Shown here piece after piece: positions 17,490 to 26,564 of a stretch of 64,000 nt of DNA (positions within the stretch are counted from its first letter, which is position 1; each line of letters opens with the position of its first letter). This stretch comes from JAUIAS01 sp030425395 (GTDB lineage: Bacteria > Pseudomonadota > Alphaproteobacteria > Rhodobacterales > Rhodobacteraceae). A program made the position numbers and the translations under genes. The DNA lies in contig CP121336.1 in assembly GCA_043553855.1 (NCBI GenBank), positions 2,542,001 to 2,606,000 of the forward strand. The letters are read 5' to 3'. The notes under the pieces are model-generated. The model saw only the letters and a list, made by a program, of their open reading frames with translations, had not been told where the DNA came from and ran no database searches.

Positions 17490-18404
17490 TTATTTCTTGG
17501 TGATCTCTTCCATGTCCATGCCATTGATGCGGCCCACGTGATTGGACAACATCGGCACAAAATCGGACCCTGCGCCGATGGCTTCGGCATGGGTGAAATA
17601 ATGGCGCGCGGCGCTGGCCATGACGTTGACCACACCCGCGTCCGTGGCCATTGCGTTCACATACCGGATGTCCTTGGACATATTGGCGATGGTGAACTTG
17701 TGGGCGTTTTCATCCCGGTCACAGACATATTGCATGAAGGTGCCAAAGAACCCGCTGCCAAGGCGGCTGGGTCCGATCACCTCGCGGAAGGTATGGGGCG
17801 AAATGCCGACCCCCGCGCCAATCGCCACCGCCTCGGAATAAAGGGACGCATAAGCCGCCCCGAGGAAATTCATCAAGAGCTTCATCTTGTGGCCCGCGCC
17901 GACGTCACCGATGCGGGTCACCGTCCCGGCCCAGCAGTCAATGACCGGCTTGACCGTGTCGAACACCGCTTCGTCGCAGCCGACCATCGCGTCCAGCGTG
18001 CCTTCTTCGGCCTCCTTGGGGGTGCGGCCCAGCGGTGCGTCCACCATGGTGACGCCCTTGGCGGCCATGTCAGCCGCCAGCGCCATGGTCGAAGTTGGAT
18101 CGGCGGTGGTTGTGTCGATCACGATCAACCCCTCGCGCGCGCCTTCCAGAATACCGCCTTCACCGCGGATCACCTCTTCGACCTGCGGGGAATTGGACAG
18201 GCAGATGTGGATGATATCGCAATTCGCCGCCATCTCGGCGGCGGTTGCGGCCTCGGTGGCACCCATCCCGACGAGACTGTCGATCGGGGTCCGGTTGCTG
18301 CGCCCCTTGATCCACAGGGAATAGCCGCCCTTGAGGATGTTCTTGGCCATGCCGTGGCCCATATAGCCCACGCCGATGAAGCCGATTACCGGTTTGTCGC
18401 TCAT
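17490..18404 (-). CDS. Beta-hydroxyacid dehydrogenase, 3-hydroxyisobutyrate dehydrogenase family
   Basis: A 304-residue protein. The start ATG 18404 has AAAGGAAA upstream and begins MSDKPVIGFIGVGYMGHGM, the Rossmann G-x-G-x-x-G motif. The substrate-binding motif reads DAPLGRTPKEAEEGTL and the catalytic lysine is in GAGHKMKLLMNFL (about residue 172). The family includes GarR (tartronate semialdehyde reductase), LtnD (L-threonate dehydrogenase) and GlxR. In this cluster a sugar-acid or semialdehyde substrate is likely; the exact one cannot be read. It is 17 bases downstream of idnO and shares its operator at 19247. Confidence 0.85.
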   Translation of the reverse strand: MSDKPVIGFIGVGYMGHGMAKNILKGGYSLWIKGRSNRTPIDSLVGMGATEAATAAEMAANCDIIHICLSNSPQVEEVIRGEGGILEGAREGLIVIDTTTADPTSTMALAADMAAKGVTMVDAPLGRTPKEAEEGTLDAMVGCDEAVFDTVKPVIDCWAGTVTRIGDVGAGHKMKLLMNFLGAAYASLYSEAVAIGAGVGISPHTFREVIGPSRLGSGFFGTFMQYVCDRDENAHKFTIANMSKDIRYVNAMATDAGVVNVMASAARHYFTHAEAIGAGSDFVPMLSNHVGRINGMDMEEITKK

Positions 18405-18421
18405 GTTTCTGTTTCCTTTTT

Positions 18422-19183
18422 TCAAAGACTTGCCGTGATGCCGCCATCAACGAACAAGGTGTGACCATTCACAAAACTGGCCGCGTCCGAGGCCAGAAAG
18501 ACGCACGCACCGACTAATTCGTTCACCTCGCCCCAGCGCCCCGCCGGGGTGCGCTTTTCCAGCCAGGCGGAAAATTCGGGGTCGGCCACGAGGGCCGCGT
18601 TCAGGGGGGTCTTGAAATACCCCGGCGCGATGGCGTTGCAGTTCAGCCCGTGCCCCGCCCAATCGGTTGCCATGCCCTTGGTCAGATTGGTGATCGCCCC
18701 CTTGGAGGCGGTGTAGGGGGCGATGCCGGGACGGGCCAGCATGCTTTGCACGCTGGCGATATTGACGATCTTGCCCGCGCCGCGCGCGATCATGTGGCGG
18801 GCCACGGCCTGACCGACGTAAAACGCTGAATTCACGTTGGTGCGCATCAGGTGGTCAAACGCGTCGGTGGGGAAGTCCTCAAGAGGGCCGCGATGCTGCA
18901 TGCCCGCGTTGTTGATCAGGATATGGATCGGCCCGTGGGCGGCCTCATACCCGTCCACCGCCTGCGCCACGGCGGCGGGGTCGGTGACGTCAAAGATCAG
19001 CGTGTCCACCTCGGCCCCTTCGGCGCGCAGGGTTGCCGCGGCTTCGGCCAGCCGGTCCGCATTGCGCGCATTCAGGACCACCCGCGCGCCCGCCTGCGCC
19101 AGCCCGCGTGCCAGCGCCAGACCGATGCCCATGGACGACCCGGTCACAAGCGCGGTGCGCCCGTCCAGATTGAATATCTGCAT
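18422..19183 (-). CDS. idnO: Gluconate 5-dehydrogenase-type SDR
   Basis: A 253-residue SDR; the start is ATG 19183 with GGGAGG upstream. Motifs are TGSSMGIG (NAD(P) binding), NNAGMQHR, NIASVQS and YTASK. The C-terminal run TPAGRWGEVNELVGACVFL followed by VNGHTLFVDGG closely follows E. coli IdnO as I recall it. IdnO interconverts 5-keto-D-gluconate and D-gluconate. It is divergent from idnD across a 116-base space with a perfect operator palindrome, the expected arrangement for joint control. Confidence 0.82.
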   Translation of the reverse strand: MQIFNLDGRTALVTGSSMGIGLALARGLAQAGARVVLNARNADRLAEAAATLRAEGAEVDTLIFDVTDPAAVAQAVDGYEAAHGPIHILINNAGMQHRGPLEDFPTDAFDHLMRTNVNSAFYVGQAVARHMIARGAGKIVNIASVQSMLARPGIAPYTASKGAITNLTKGMATDWAGHGLNCNAIAPGYFKTPLNAALVADPEFSAWLEKRTPAGRWGEVNELVGACVFLASDAASFVNGHTLFVDGGITASL

Positions 19184-19246
19184 GTTTCCTCCCAATTTGC
19201 GGTGTCTGCGGCTCTCTTGACAATCCCACGCAAACTCGCCTTGATG

Positions 19247-19262
19247 AAATGGTATACCATTT
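19247..19262. promoter_or_regulatory. GntR operator 3 (perfect 16-bp palindrome)
   Basis: AAATGGTATACCATTT is a perfect palindrome centred between the idnO start (19183, minus) and idnD start (19300, plus). It has the same ten-base core as operators 1, 4 and 5. Confidence 0.82.
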
Positions 19263-19299
19263 TTGAGGGCATGCAAGCAAAAGCCCCGGGGGGAGGATC

Positions 19300-20340
19300 A
19301 TGGCGCGGGCGCTCTATGCACACGCAGCGCGGGACGTGCGGCTGGAACCTTGTGATGTGGCCGCACCCGGTCCCGGTGAGGTCAGCGTGCGCCTTGTGCG
19401 CGGCGGGATATGCGGCTCTGATCTGCATTATTTCAACCATGGCGGATTTGGCACTGTGCGCTTGCGCGAACCGATGATCCTTGGCCATGAGGTTGCAGGC
19501 GTGGTCAGCGCGCTGGGCGCGGGTGTCGCGGGGCTGGCAACAGGCGATCTGGTCGCTGTGTCCCCATCCCGGCCCTGCGGGGGCTGCGGCGAATGCCTGC
19601 GCGGGTTGCCCAATCATTGCCTCAACATGCGGTTTTATGGCTCTGCAATGCCGTTCCCGCATATTCAGGGTGCCTTTCGCGAAGAGATCGTGGCCGATGC
19701 GGCGCAATGCGTGCCCGCCACCGGCCTGACCGCCGCCGAGGCGGCCATGGCCGAGCCGTTGTCGGTGGTCCTGCACGCGATGCGGCAAGCCGGGGAATTG
19801 CTGGGCCGGCGCGTTCTGGTGACGGGATGCGGCCCGATCGGGGTTCTGGCGATCCTTGCGGCGCGACGGGCCGGGGCGGCCGAGATCATCGCGACCGATA
19901 TCGCCGCGCCGGTGCTGGAGTTCGCGCGCCGGGCGGGGGCGGATGTCACGCTGAACACCGCCAACGATCCCGATGCGCTGGTGCCTTACGGCGCCGACAA
20001 GGGATGCCTTGATGTTCTTTTTGAATGCTCCGGTGCGGCACCTGCGCTGGCCGGGGCGATCCCGGCACTGCGCCCCCGTGGCCGCATCGTGCAGCTTGGC
20101 CTGTCCGGAGATATGACGCTGCCGATGATGCAGATCACCGCCAAGGAACTGACCCTTGGCGGATCGTTCCGCTTTCACGAGGAATTCGCCGTCGCCGTGC
20201 GCATGATGCAGGCCGGACTGATCGACGTGGCCCCGCTGGTCACGCATCATTTCGCGATCACCGATCACGCCGCCGCCTTTGCCATGGCCAATGACCGAAG
20301 CCGCGCCATGAAGGTGCAACTGGAATTCGCGCAATGCTGA
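19300..20340 (+). CDS. idnD: L-idonate 5-dehydrogenase
   Basis: A 346-residue zinc alcohol dehydrogenase with GGGAGG directly upstream of ATG 19300. The N-terminal domain has GGICGSDLHYF (catalytic zinc Cys), LGHEVAG (GHE) and the structural zinc cysteines in P-C-G-G-C-G-E-C. MRFYGSAMPFPH, AEPLSVVLHA and GGSFRFHEEF match IdnD. The reaction is L-idonate to 5-keto-D-gluconate with NAD(P). It heads the operon idnD-lysE-enolase-FAD oxidase-xylX-kdgK-denD, in which nearly all genes overlap or lie within 11 bases. Confidence 0.87.
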   Translation: MARALYAHAARDVRLEPCDVAAPGPGEVSVRLVRGGICGSDLHYFNHGGFGTVRLREPMILGHEVAGVVSALGAGVAGLATGDLVAVSPSRPCGGCGECLRGLPNHCLNMRFYGSAMPFPHIQGAFREEIVADAAQCVPATGLTAAEAAMAEPLSVVLHAMRQAGELLGRRVLVTGCGPIGVLAILAARRAGAAEIIATDIAAPVLEFARRAGADVTLNTANDPDALVPYGADKGCLDVLFECSGAAPALAGAIPALRPRGRIVQLGLSGDMTLPMMQITAKELTLGGSFRFHEEFAVAVRMMQAGLIDVAPLVTHHFAITDHAAAFAMANDRSRAMKVQLEFAQC

Positions 20341-20936
20341 CTTTTGCGGCGGCGGTCATTCTGTTGATCATCACGCCCGGCCCTGGGGTGCTGAGCACGG
20401 CGGGCTTTGGTGCCGCCTACGGGTTCCGGCCATCGCTGCGCTATGTGCTGGGGCTGTTTCTGGGCACCAATCTGGTGATGCTGGCGGTGATTTCCGGGCT
20501 GGCTGCGGTGGTGTTGTCGCTGCCGTGGCTGCGGCTGGTGCTCATGGCGGGATCGGTGGGATACCTGATCTATCTTGCGGCGCGCATTGCGTTTGCCGGA
20601 TCGCGCATCGCCTTTATCGAGGCCAAGACCCCGCCCGGTGTGATGGGTGGCATCCTGCTTCAGGCAATCAACCCCAAGGCCTATGCGGTGAATACATCGC
20701 TGATCACCGGGTTCGGGTTTGCACCGGATAACCTGCCCTTTGAACTGACGATGAAACTGCTGATCATGAATGCGATCTGGATTCCGATCCACCTTGCGTG
20801 GTTGTGGGCCGGTGTTGCGCTGCATCGGCTGGATTTGCCACATCGCGTGCAACGGCGGATCAATATCGGCATGGCCGCCTGTATGCTGGCGGTGGTCGCG
20901 CTTGCGGTCTGGTCGGCGTTGGGCGGCGCGGCATGA
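20334..20936 (+). CDS. LysE/RhtB family exporter
   Basis: A 200-residue membrane protein with the LysE-family N-terminus (ITPGPGVLSTAGFGAAYGFR) and about five to six hydrophobic segments. AINPKAY near residue 110 is the usual central motif. Members export amino acids or related small molecules. The start overlaps the idnD stop by seven bases, so it belongs to the sugar-acid operon. Together with AzlCD this is the second presumed exporter in the regulon, while no importer is visible. Confidence 0.83.
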   Translation: MLTFAAAVILLIITPGPGVLSTAGFGAAYGFRPSLRYVLGLFLGTNLVMLAVISGLAAVVLSLPWLRLVLMAGSVGYLIYLAARIAFAGSRIAFIEAKTPPGVMGGILLQAINPKAYAVNTSLITGFGFAPDNLPFELTMKLLIMNAIWIPIHLAWLWAGVALHRLDLPHRVQRRINIGMAACMLAVVALAVWSALGGAA

Positions 20937-22135
20937 AGATCACCGTACTGGAAACCATCCGCATCAGCGAGCGGCCCAACCTGCTGTGGGTGCAGGTCCA
21001 CACGGATGAGGGCGTCACCGGTCTGGGCGAGACGTTCTGCGGCGCACGCGCGGCTGAAACCTATCTGCATGAAACCCTTGCGCCGCTGGTTCTGGGCGAA
21101 GATCCGCGCCGCATCGAATACCTTGCGCGCCGCGCCGAGGGCTATCTTGGGTGGCGCTCCACCGGGGCCGAAACGCGGGGCAATTCGGCCTTTGACATCG
21201 CGCTGTGGGATCTGTGGGGACGGGCCACAAACCAACCTGTCGCGCAGCTTCTGGGTGGGTTCACGCGCCCTGCGATCCGCACCTACAACACCTGTGCGGG
21301 CGTCGCATACATCAAGGACGACAGCGGCCAGCAAACCGGCAACTACGGGTTGGGCGCGGGCGGGTCGTATGACGATCTCAACGGATTTCTGCACCGCGCC
21401 GATGAGCTTGCCCTGTCGCTGCTTGAGGACGGTATCACCGCGATGAAGATCTGGCCGTTTGACGCCGCCGCCGAGGCGAACGAAGGCGCGCATATCTCTG
21501 CCGCCGAACTGACCGCCGCGCTGGAGCCGTTTGACAAGATCCGCCGCGCCGTGGGCGACCGGATGGATATCATGGTCGAGTTTCATTCCATGTGGCAACT
21601 GACGCCCGCGATCCGCATCGCCCGCGCGCTGGCCCCTTACGGCACCTATTGGCACGAAGACCCGATCCGACTCGATAGCCTCGATCTGCTCAAACGCTAT
21701 GCCGATGCCAGCCCGGCACCGGTCTGCGCGTCGGAAACGCTGGGCGGGCTGGGGGCGTTCCGCGATCTGATGGCCACAGGTGCCGCCGGCATCATGATGC
21801 TGGATTTGAGCTGGTGCGGCGGGATCACCGCCGCCCGCAAGGCCGCGGCGCTGGCCGAGGCGGAAAAGCTGTCCGTCGCGCCCCACGACTGCACCGGGCC
21901 GGTGGTTCTGGCCGCCTCCACGCATGTGTCGCTGGCGGTGCCCAATGCGCTGGTGCAGGAAAGCGTGCGCGCGTTTTACAACACGTGGTATCGCGATCTG
22001 GTCACGGCCCTGCCCGAGGTCCGGGACGGGATGATCACCGTGCCGCCGGGACCGGGGCTGGGGCTGGAACTGGTGCCCGATCTCGATCGCCGTTTTGACG
22101 CGCATCGTCAGGTGTCGCGGCTGGAGGACCAATGA
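20933..22135 (+). CDS. Mandelate racemase/muconate lactonizing enzyme family sugar-acid dehydratase
   Basis: A 400-residue enolase-superfamily protein starting at ATG 20933, which overlaps the lysE stop. Visible elements are TDEGVTGLGETF, SAFDIALWDLWG, the putative base in AMKIWPFD, metal-ligand positions in VEFHSMW, WHEDPI and CASETLGG, and the C-terminal base region PHDCTGPVV. Asp-x-Asn at the first ligand is replaced by E-F-H, as in the mannonate/galactonate-type subgroups. It probably dehydrates an aldonate to a 2-keto-3-deoxy acid. It is a different subgroup from the enolase at 15365. Confidence 0.8.
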   Translation: MKITVLETIRISERPNLLWVQVHTDEGVTGLGETFCGARAAETYLHETLAPLVLGEDPRRIEYLARRAEGYLGWRSTGAETRGNSAFDIALWDLWGRATNQPVAQLLGGFTRPAIRTYNTCAGVAYIKDDSGQQTGNYGLGAGGSYDDLNGFLHRADELALSLLEDGITAMKIWPFDAAAEANEGAHISAAELTAALEPFDKIRRAVGDRMDIMVEFHSMWQLTPAIRIARALAPYGTYWHEDPIRLDSLDLLKRYADASPAPVCASETLGGLGAFRDLMATGAAGIMMLDLSWCGGITAARKAAALAEAEKLSVAPHDCTGPVVLAASTHVSLAVPNALVQESVRAFYNTWYRDLVTALPEVRDGMITVPPGPGLGLELVPDLDRRFDAHRQVSRLEDQ

Positions 22136-23520
22136 AACACGCCGCAGCCATCGACCAGATCCGCGCCCTGATCGGGGACCGCCTGACCACCGCGCAGGCC
22201 GAAACCACCCAGCACGGGCGCAACGAAACCTATTACCCCGTCACGCCCCCCGATGCCGTTGCCTATCCCGAAACCACCGCCGAAGTGTCAGCGATCCTGC
22301 GGCTGTGCAACGCGCTTGGGTGCCCGGTTGTGGCCTATGGCGCGGCCTCCTCGCTTGAGGGGCAGCACCTCGCCACGCATGGCGGGATCAGCCTTGATCT
22401 GGCGCGGATGAACCGGGTGCTGGCGGTCAACGCCGAAGACCTGAACGCGGTTGTCCAGCCGGGGATCACGCGCAAGGCGTTGAACACCGAACTGCGCGCC
22501 ACGGGGCTGTTCTTTTCGGTCGATCCGGGCGCGGATGCGTCCATCGGCGGGATGGCGGCCACGCGCGCTTCGGGCACCACGGCTGTGCGGTATGGGACGA
22601 TGCGCGACAATGTCCTCGCGCTTGAGGTGGTCATGGCCGACGGCACCGTGATGCGCACCGGCAGCAGGGCGCTGAAATCCTCGACGGGCTATGACCTCAA
22701 TCACCTGATGCTGGGGTCCGAAGGCACGTTGGGCATCATCACCGAAGCCACGGTCAAGCTGCACGGCATCCCCGAGGCAACGCGCGCCGCGACCTGCCGG
22801 TTTCCCAGCGTGGAAGAGGCCGTCAACTGCGTGATCATGACCATTCAGTCGGGCCTGCCCATGGCGCGGATCGAACTGGTGGACGCATTCATGGTGCGCG
22901 GCTTCAACCTGTTGTCCAAGGCCGATCTCCCCGAGGTTCCGCACCTGTTTCTGGAGTTTCACGGGACCGATGCCGGCGTTGCCGAACAGGCCGACCGTTT
23001 TGCCGCCATCGCCGAGGATTTCGGCATGTCGGGCTGGAAAACCGCCACCGCCGCCGAAGACCGCAACGCGCTTTGGGACATGCGGCACAAATCCCATTAC
23101 GCAAGCGCCGCGCTGGGCCGGGGCGGGCATATCTGGCCCACGGACGTCTGCGTTCCCATCTCCTGTCTGGCCGAGGCGGTGACGCAGGCCCAGACCGATG
23201 CCGCGCGTCTGGGTCTGACGACGACGATCGTCGGCCACGTGGGCGACGGGAATTTTCACGCGGGCTTGTCCGTGGACCCGTCAAACCCCGATGAAATGGC
23301 CCGCGCCGAGGAATTCACCAGCGCGCTTGCCGAAACCGCGCTGCGTCTTGGCGGAACCGTGTCCGGCGAACATGGCATCGGGTTGGGCAAGATGAAATTC
23401 ATGCACGCCGAACACGGGCCTGCGGTCGCCTATATGCGGGCGATCAAGGCCGCGTTCGACCCCAACAACATTCTCAATCCGGGCAAGATGCTGCCCCCCG
23501 CGACCGAAAAAGGAGACTGA
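22132..23520 (+). CDS. FAD-linked 2-hydroxyacid oxidase/dehydrogenase (GlcD / D-lactate dehydrogenase family)
   Basis: A 462-residue protein of the vanillyl alcohol oxidase-type flavin family. The FAD-binding N-terminal half contains VAYGAASSLEGQ, GADASIGGMAATRASGT and LMLGSEGTLGIITEA. The C-terminal half has GHVGDGNFHAGL and SGEHGIGLGK, with the metal-binding histidines of D-2-hydroxyacid dehydrogenases. It oxidises a 2-hydroxyacid to a 2-keto acid, passing electrons to a carrier. Glycolate released by a RuBisCO-like or aldolase step would be a plausible substrate; this is inference. It overlaps the preceding gene by four bases. Confidence 0.87.
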   Translation: MKHAAAIDQIRALIGDRLTTAQAETTQHGRNETYYPVTPPDAVAYPETTAEVSAILRLCNALGCPVVAYGAASSLEGQHLATHGGISLDLARMNRVLAVNAEDLNAVVQPGITRKALNTELRATGLFFSVDPGADASIGGMAATRASGTTAVRYGTMRDNVLALEVVMADGTVMRTGSRALKSSTGYDLNHLMLGSEGTLGIITEATVKLHGIPEATRAATCRFPSVEEAVNCVIMTIQSGLPMARIELVDAFMVRGFNLLSKADLPEVPHLFLEFHGTDAGVAEQADRFAAIAEDFGMSGWKTATAAEDRNALWDMRHKSHYASAALGRGGHIWPTDVCVPISCLAEAVTQAQTDAARLGLTTTIVGHVGDGNFHAGLSVDPSNPDEMARAEEFTSALAETALRLGGTVSGEHGIGLGKMKFMHAEHGPAVAYMRAIKAAFDPNNILNPGKMLPPATEKGD

Positions 23521-23522
23521 TC

Positions 23523-24677
23523 ATGCCGCCATCCATCGTCAATCCCGATCCTGACGGGGCTTTTGTCGGGCGCGTCTGGCTTCCCGGCGTCGGTCCGGCG
23601 CTGGTGCGACTTGACGGGGATCGCGTGGTCGATATCACCTCGCGCGCCTTGCCCACCATGCAGGCGCTGCTGGAAACCGACGATCCGGCGGGCACCCTGC
23701 GCGCGGCACCGGGCAATGCGTTCTGCACCCTGCGCGAATTGCTGGCCGGGTCGAACCCCGCTGCCGGGCCGGACGATATGCGCCTGCTGGCCCCCTGCGA
23801 TCTGCAGGCGATCAAGGCCTCAGGCGTGACTTTTGCGGCCAGCATGGTCGAGCGTGTGATCGAGGAACAGGCCGCGGGCGATGCTGACCGGGCCGAGGCG
23901 ATCCGCGCCCGCGTCACCGATATCATCGGTGACAGCCTGTCCGGCATCGCGCCCGGCTCCCCCGAGGCGATGCGGGTCAAATCGGTGCTGATCGAGGAAG
24001 GCCTGTGGTCGCCCTATCTCGAAGTGGGGATCGGGCCCGACGCCGAGGTGTTCACCAAATGCCAGCCGATGGCTGCGGTGGGCTGGGGGGCTGCGGTGGG
24101 GCTGCATCCTATGTCGAACTGGAACAACCCCGAACCGGAAATCGTTCTGGCTGTGTCATCTGCGGGGCGCATTGTCGGGGCCACGCTGGGCAATGACGTG
24201 AACCTGCGCGATGTCGAAGGCCGGTCTGCCCTGCTGCTGGGCAAGGCCAAGGACAACAATGCCTCCTGCGCGATCGGTCCGTTCCTGCGGCTCTTTGGCG
24301 ACGGCTATTCGCTGGATGACGTGCGCGGCGCAGACCTGTCCCTGCGGGTCGAAGGCACGGACGGCTTTACGCTTGATGGGGCGTCCTCGATGACCCAAAT
24401 CAGCCGCGACCCCGCCGATATCGTGGCCCAGACCATCGGACGCCATCACCAGTATCCCGACGGGTTCCTGTTGTTCCTTGGCACCATGTTCGCCCCGGTC
24501 AAGGATCGTGACGCACCGGGTCAGGGGTTCACCCATCACACCGGCGACACTGTTTCGATCAGCGAAGCGGCGCTGGGCGCGCTGGTCAACACGGTGCGCC
24601 TGTCGACCGAATGCCCGGCATGGACGTTCGGCACCTCGGCCCTGATGCGCAACCTTGCGCGTCGCGGTCTGCTGTAA
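23523..24677 (+). CDS. xylX: 2-keto-3-deoxy-pentonate dehydratase, FAH family
   Basis: A 384-residue fumarylacetoacetate hydrolase-fold protein, longer than typical FAH hydrolases and equal in layout to Caulobacter XylX. Shared segments as I recall them include GVTFAASMVERVIEEQ, GLWSPYLEVGIGPDAEVFTK, WNNPEPEIVL (metal-binding E-x-E), GNDVNLRDVEGRSALLL, KAKDNNASCAIGPF and DRDAPGQGFTH. XylX converts 2-keto-3-deoxy-D-xylonate to 2-oxoglutarate semialdehyde. It pairs functionally with XylD at 10293. The final enzyme, 2-oxoglutarate semialdehyde dehydrogenase, is not in this window. Confidence 0.87.
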   Translation: MPPSIVNPDPDGAFVGRVWLPGVGPALVRLDGDRVVDITSRALPTMQALLETDDPAGTLRAAPGNAFCTLRELLAGSNPAAGPDDMRLLAPCDLQAIKASGVTFAASMVERVIEEQAAGDADRAEAIRARVTDIIGDSLSGIAPGSPEAMRVKSVLIEEGLWSPYLEVGIGPDAEVFTKCQPMAAVGWGAAVGLHPMSNWNNPEPEIVLAVSSAGRIVGATLGNDVNLRDVEGRSALLLGKAKDNNASCAIGPFLRLFGDGYSLDDVRGADLSLRVEGTDGFTLDGASSMTQISRDPADIVAQTIGRHHQYPDGFLLFLGTMFAPVKDRDAPGQGFTHHTGDTVSISEAALGALVNTVRLSTECPAWTFGTSALMRNLARRGLL

Positions 24678-24687
24678 GGGGCCTGTC

Positions 24688-25602
24688 ATGGGGGCTTTCC
24701 TGTGCATCGGCGAATGCATGATCGAAATCTCGGATGCGGGCGGCGGGCTCTATCGGCGCGGCTTTGCGGGGGATACGTTCAACACGGCATGGTATGCACG
24801 GCACCTGTTGCCCGAGGATTGGTGCGTTGGCTATTGCTCTTGCATCGGGAGCGACGCCGCCTCCGACGAAATGGCCGCATTCATGGCGGGCGAGGGGATC
24901 GAGACAACCGCGCTGCGCCGGGTGGCGGACCGGACTGTCGGGCTTTACATGATCAGTCTCGACAATGGCGAACGGAGCTTTTCCTACTGGCGGTCGCAAT
25001 CGGCCGCGCGGCTTCTGGCGTCGGATGGCGACTGGTTGCGCGAGACCGTCCAAGGCTGTGACGTTCTCTATTTTTCGGGCATTACCCTCGCCATTCTGGA
25101 CCCAAAGGGGCGCGAGACGCTCTGCGCGGCGCTGGCCCGGGCGCGCGCGGCGGGTGCGCGGGTGGCGTTTGACACCAACCTGCGCCCGCGTCTCTGGGAA
25201 GACCGGCAAACCATGGTCGAAGGGATGCGCGCAGGGGCCGCCGTGGCTGATATCGTGCTGCCGTCCTTTGATGAAGAACAGGTGTTGTTCGGTGATACCG
25301 ATCCGGCCCAGACCATTGCGCGCTACCGCGATCTTGGCGCGGATATTGTCGCGGTCAAGGATGGCGGCGGTGCGCTGCGGCTTTGGGACGGGGATCAGAC
25401 CCATGTCCTGCCGCCTGTCGCGGTGGCTCAGGTGGTCGATTCCACCGCCGCAGGCGACAGTTTCGGCGCGGCCTTCCTTGCCGGGCTTTGCACGGGGGCA
25501 TCCCCCCGAGAGGCCGCTGGCGCCGCAATGGCGCTGGCCGCTCAGGTCATTCAATCCCGTGGCGCGCTTGTGCCGGGCATTTTCAAAGGAGATCCCACAT
25601 GA
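24688..25602 (+). CDS. kdgK: PfkB family sugar kinase, 2-keto-3-deoxygluconate kinase-like
   Basis: A 304-residue ribokinase-fold protein. I start at ATG 24688 (AAGGGG upstream), which gives the compact N-terminus MGAFLCIGECMIEI. The C-terminal anion-hole and catalytic motif is DSTAAGDSFGAAFLAGL with the base Asp in AAGD (about residue 256). FDTNLRPRLWE in the middle is typical of KdgK. It phosphorylates 2-keto-3-deoxygluconate at O6 for aldol cleavage, though a related 2-keto-3-deoxy acid is possible. It overlaps denD by four bases. Confidence 0.82.
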   Translation: MGAFLCIGECMIEISDAGGGLYRRGFAGDTFNTAWYARHLLPEDWCVGYCSCIGSDAASDEMAAFMAGEGIETTALRRVADRTVGLYMISLDNGERSFSYWRSQSAARLLASDGDWLRETVQGCDVLYFSGITLAILDPKGRETLCAALARARAAGARVAFDTNLRPRLWEDRQTMVEGMRAGAAVADIVLPSFDEEQVLFGDTDPAQTIARYRDLGADIVAVKDGGGALRLWDGDQTHVLPPVAVAQVVDSTAAGDSFGAAFLAGLCTGASPREAAGAAMALAAQVIQSRGALVPGIFKGDPT

Positions 25603-26564
25603 ACATTCTTATCCTCGGCGGCGGCGGCGTAATCGGCCAGAAGCTGGCCGCATCCCTGGCCGCGCGCGGTGAATTGCGCGGCCAACCCATCAGCAAACTG
25701 ACCCTCGCCGACATCAGCGATCCGGCCCCGGTGGCCGCGTCCTTTCCGGTGGACTGCATCACCTGCAATATCGCGGATGCGACATCGGTGAACGCGTCGA
25801 TCGGGGCGGATGTGGATGTGATCTATCTGCTGGCGGCGATCGTGTCGGCCCACGCCGAAGAAGACTTTGACGCGGGTCTGTCGATCAACATGATGGGCAC
25901 GCTGAACGTGCTGGAACGGGTGCGCGCGCTGGGCACGCGGCCCGTGGTCGTGTTCACATCCTCCATCGCCGTCTATGGCGGCGAGGTGCCGGATCCGATC
26001 ATCGACCACACGTTCCTGAACCCGCAGACATCCTATGGCGCGCAAAAGGCCATCGGCGAATTGCTGGTCAATGACTACAGCCGTAAGGGGTTCATCGACG
26101 GGCGCGGGTTCCGCCTGCCGACGATCTCGGTCCGTCCGGGCAAGCCAAACCGCGCGGCGTCAAGCTTTATGTCCTCGATCCTGCGCGAGCCGCTGAACGG
26201 CGAGGAGGCGATTTGTCCGGTCGAAGACGATTTCCCGCATTACTACCTCAGCCCGCGCAAATGCGTGGAAAACCTGATCAAGGGCGCGGAAATCCCCGAG
26301 GCCGATCTGGGCATGAACCGCTGCATGATGATGCCGGGCAAGATGTGGACGATCCGACAGGTGATCGACGCCATGACCGCCGTTGCAGGGCCGGAACCGG
26401 CCAAGCTGATCCGCTGGGAGCCGCAGCCCGACATTCAACGCATCGTAAAGGGCTGGCGGTTCGACATGCGCCCAGAGAAATCGGTGAAGCTGGGGCTGGA
26501 GGCTGACGAAAGCTTTGAGGATAACATCCGGTATTATCTGGAGGACGATAAGCCCGCAGGATGA
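25599..26564 (+). CDS. denD: D-erythronate dehydrogenase, NAD-dependent epimerase fold
   Basis: A 321-residue protein; the start is ATG 25599 with AAAGGAGA upstream. The Rossmann motif ILGGGGVIGQKL is at the N-terminus. The catalytic set is Ser in VFTSSIAVYG and Y-x-x-x-K in SYGAQKAIGE. VRPGKPNRAASSFMSSI and CMMMPGKMWTIRQ are the family-specific stretches I associate with DenD. DenD oxidises D-erythronate to 2-oxo-tetronate, which OtnK-type DUF1537 kinases then phosphorylate. A DUF1537 kinase is at 29821, but its neighbours point to apionate rather than erythronate. It is the last gene of the idnD operon. Confidence 0.82.
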   Translation: MNILILGGGGVIGQKLAASLAARGELRGQPISKLTLADISDPAPVAASFPVDCITCNIADATSVNASIGADVDVIYLLAAIVSAHAEEDFDAGLSINMMGTLNVLERVRALGTRPVVVFTSSIAVYGGEVPDPIIDHTFLNPQTSYGAQKAIGELLVNDYSRKGFIDGRGFRLPTISVRPGKPNRAASSFMSSILREPLNGEEAICPVEDDFPHYYLSPRKCVENLIKGAEIPEADLGMNRCMMMPGKMWTIRQVIDAMTAVAGPEPAKLIRWEPQPDIQRIVKGWRFDMRPEKSVKLGLEADESFEDNIRYYLEDDKPAG

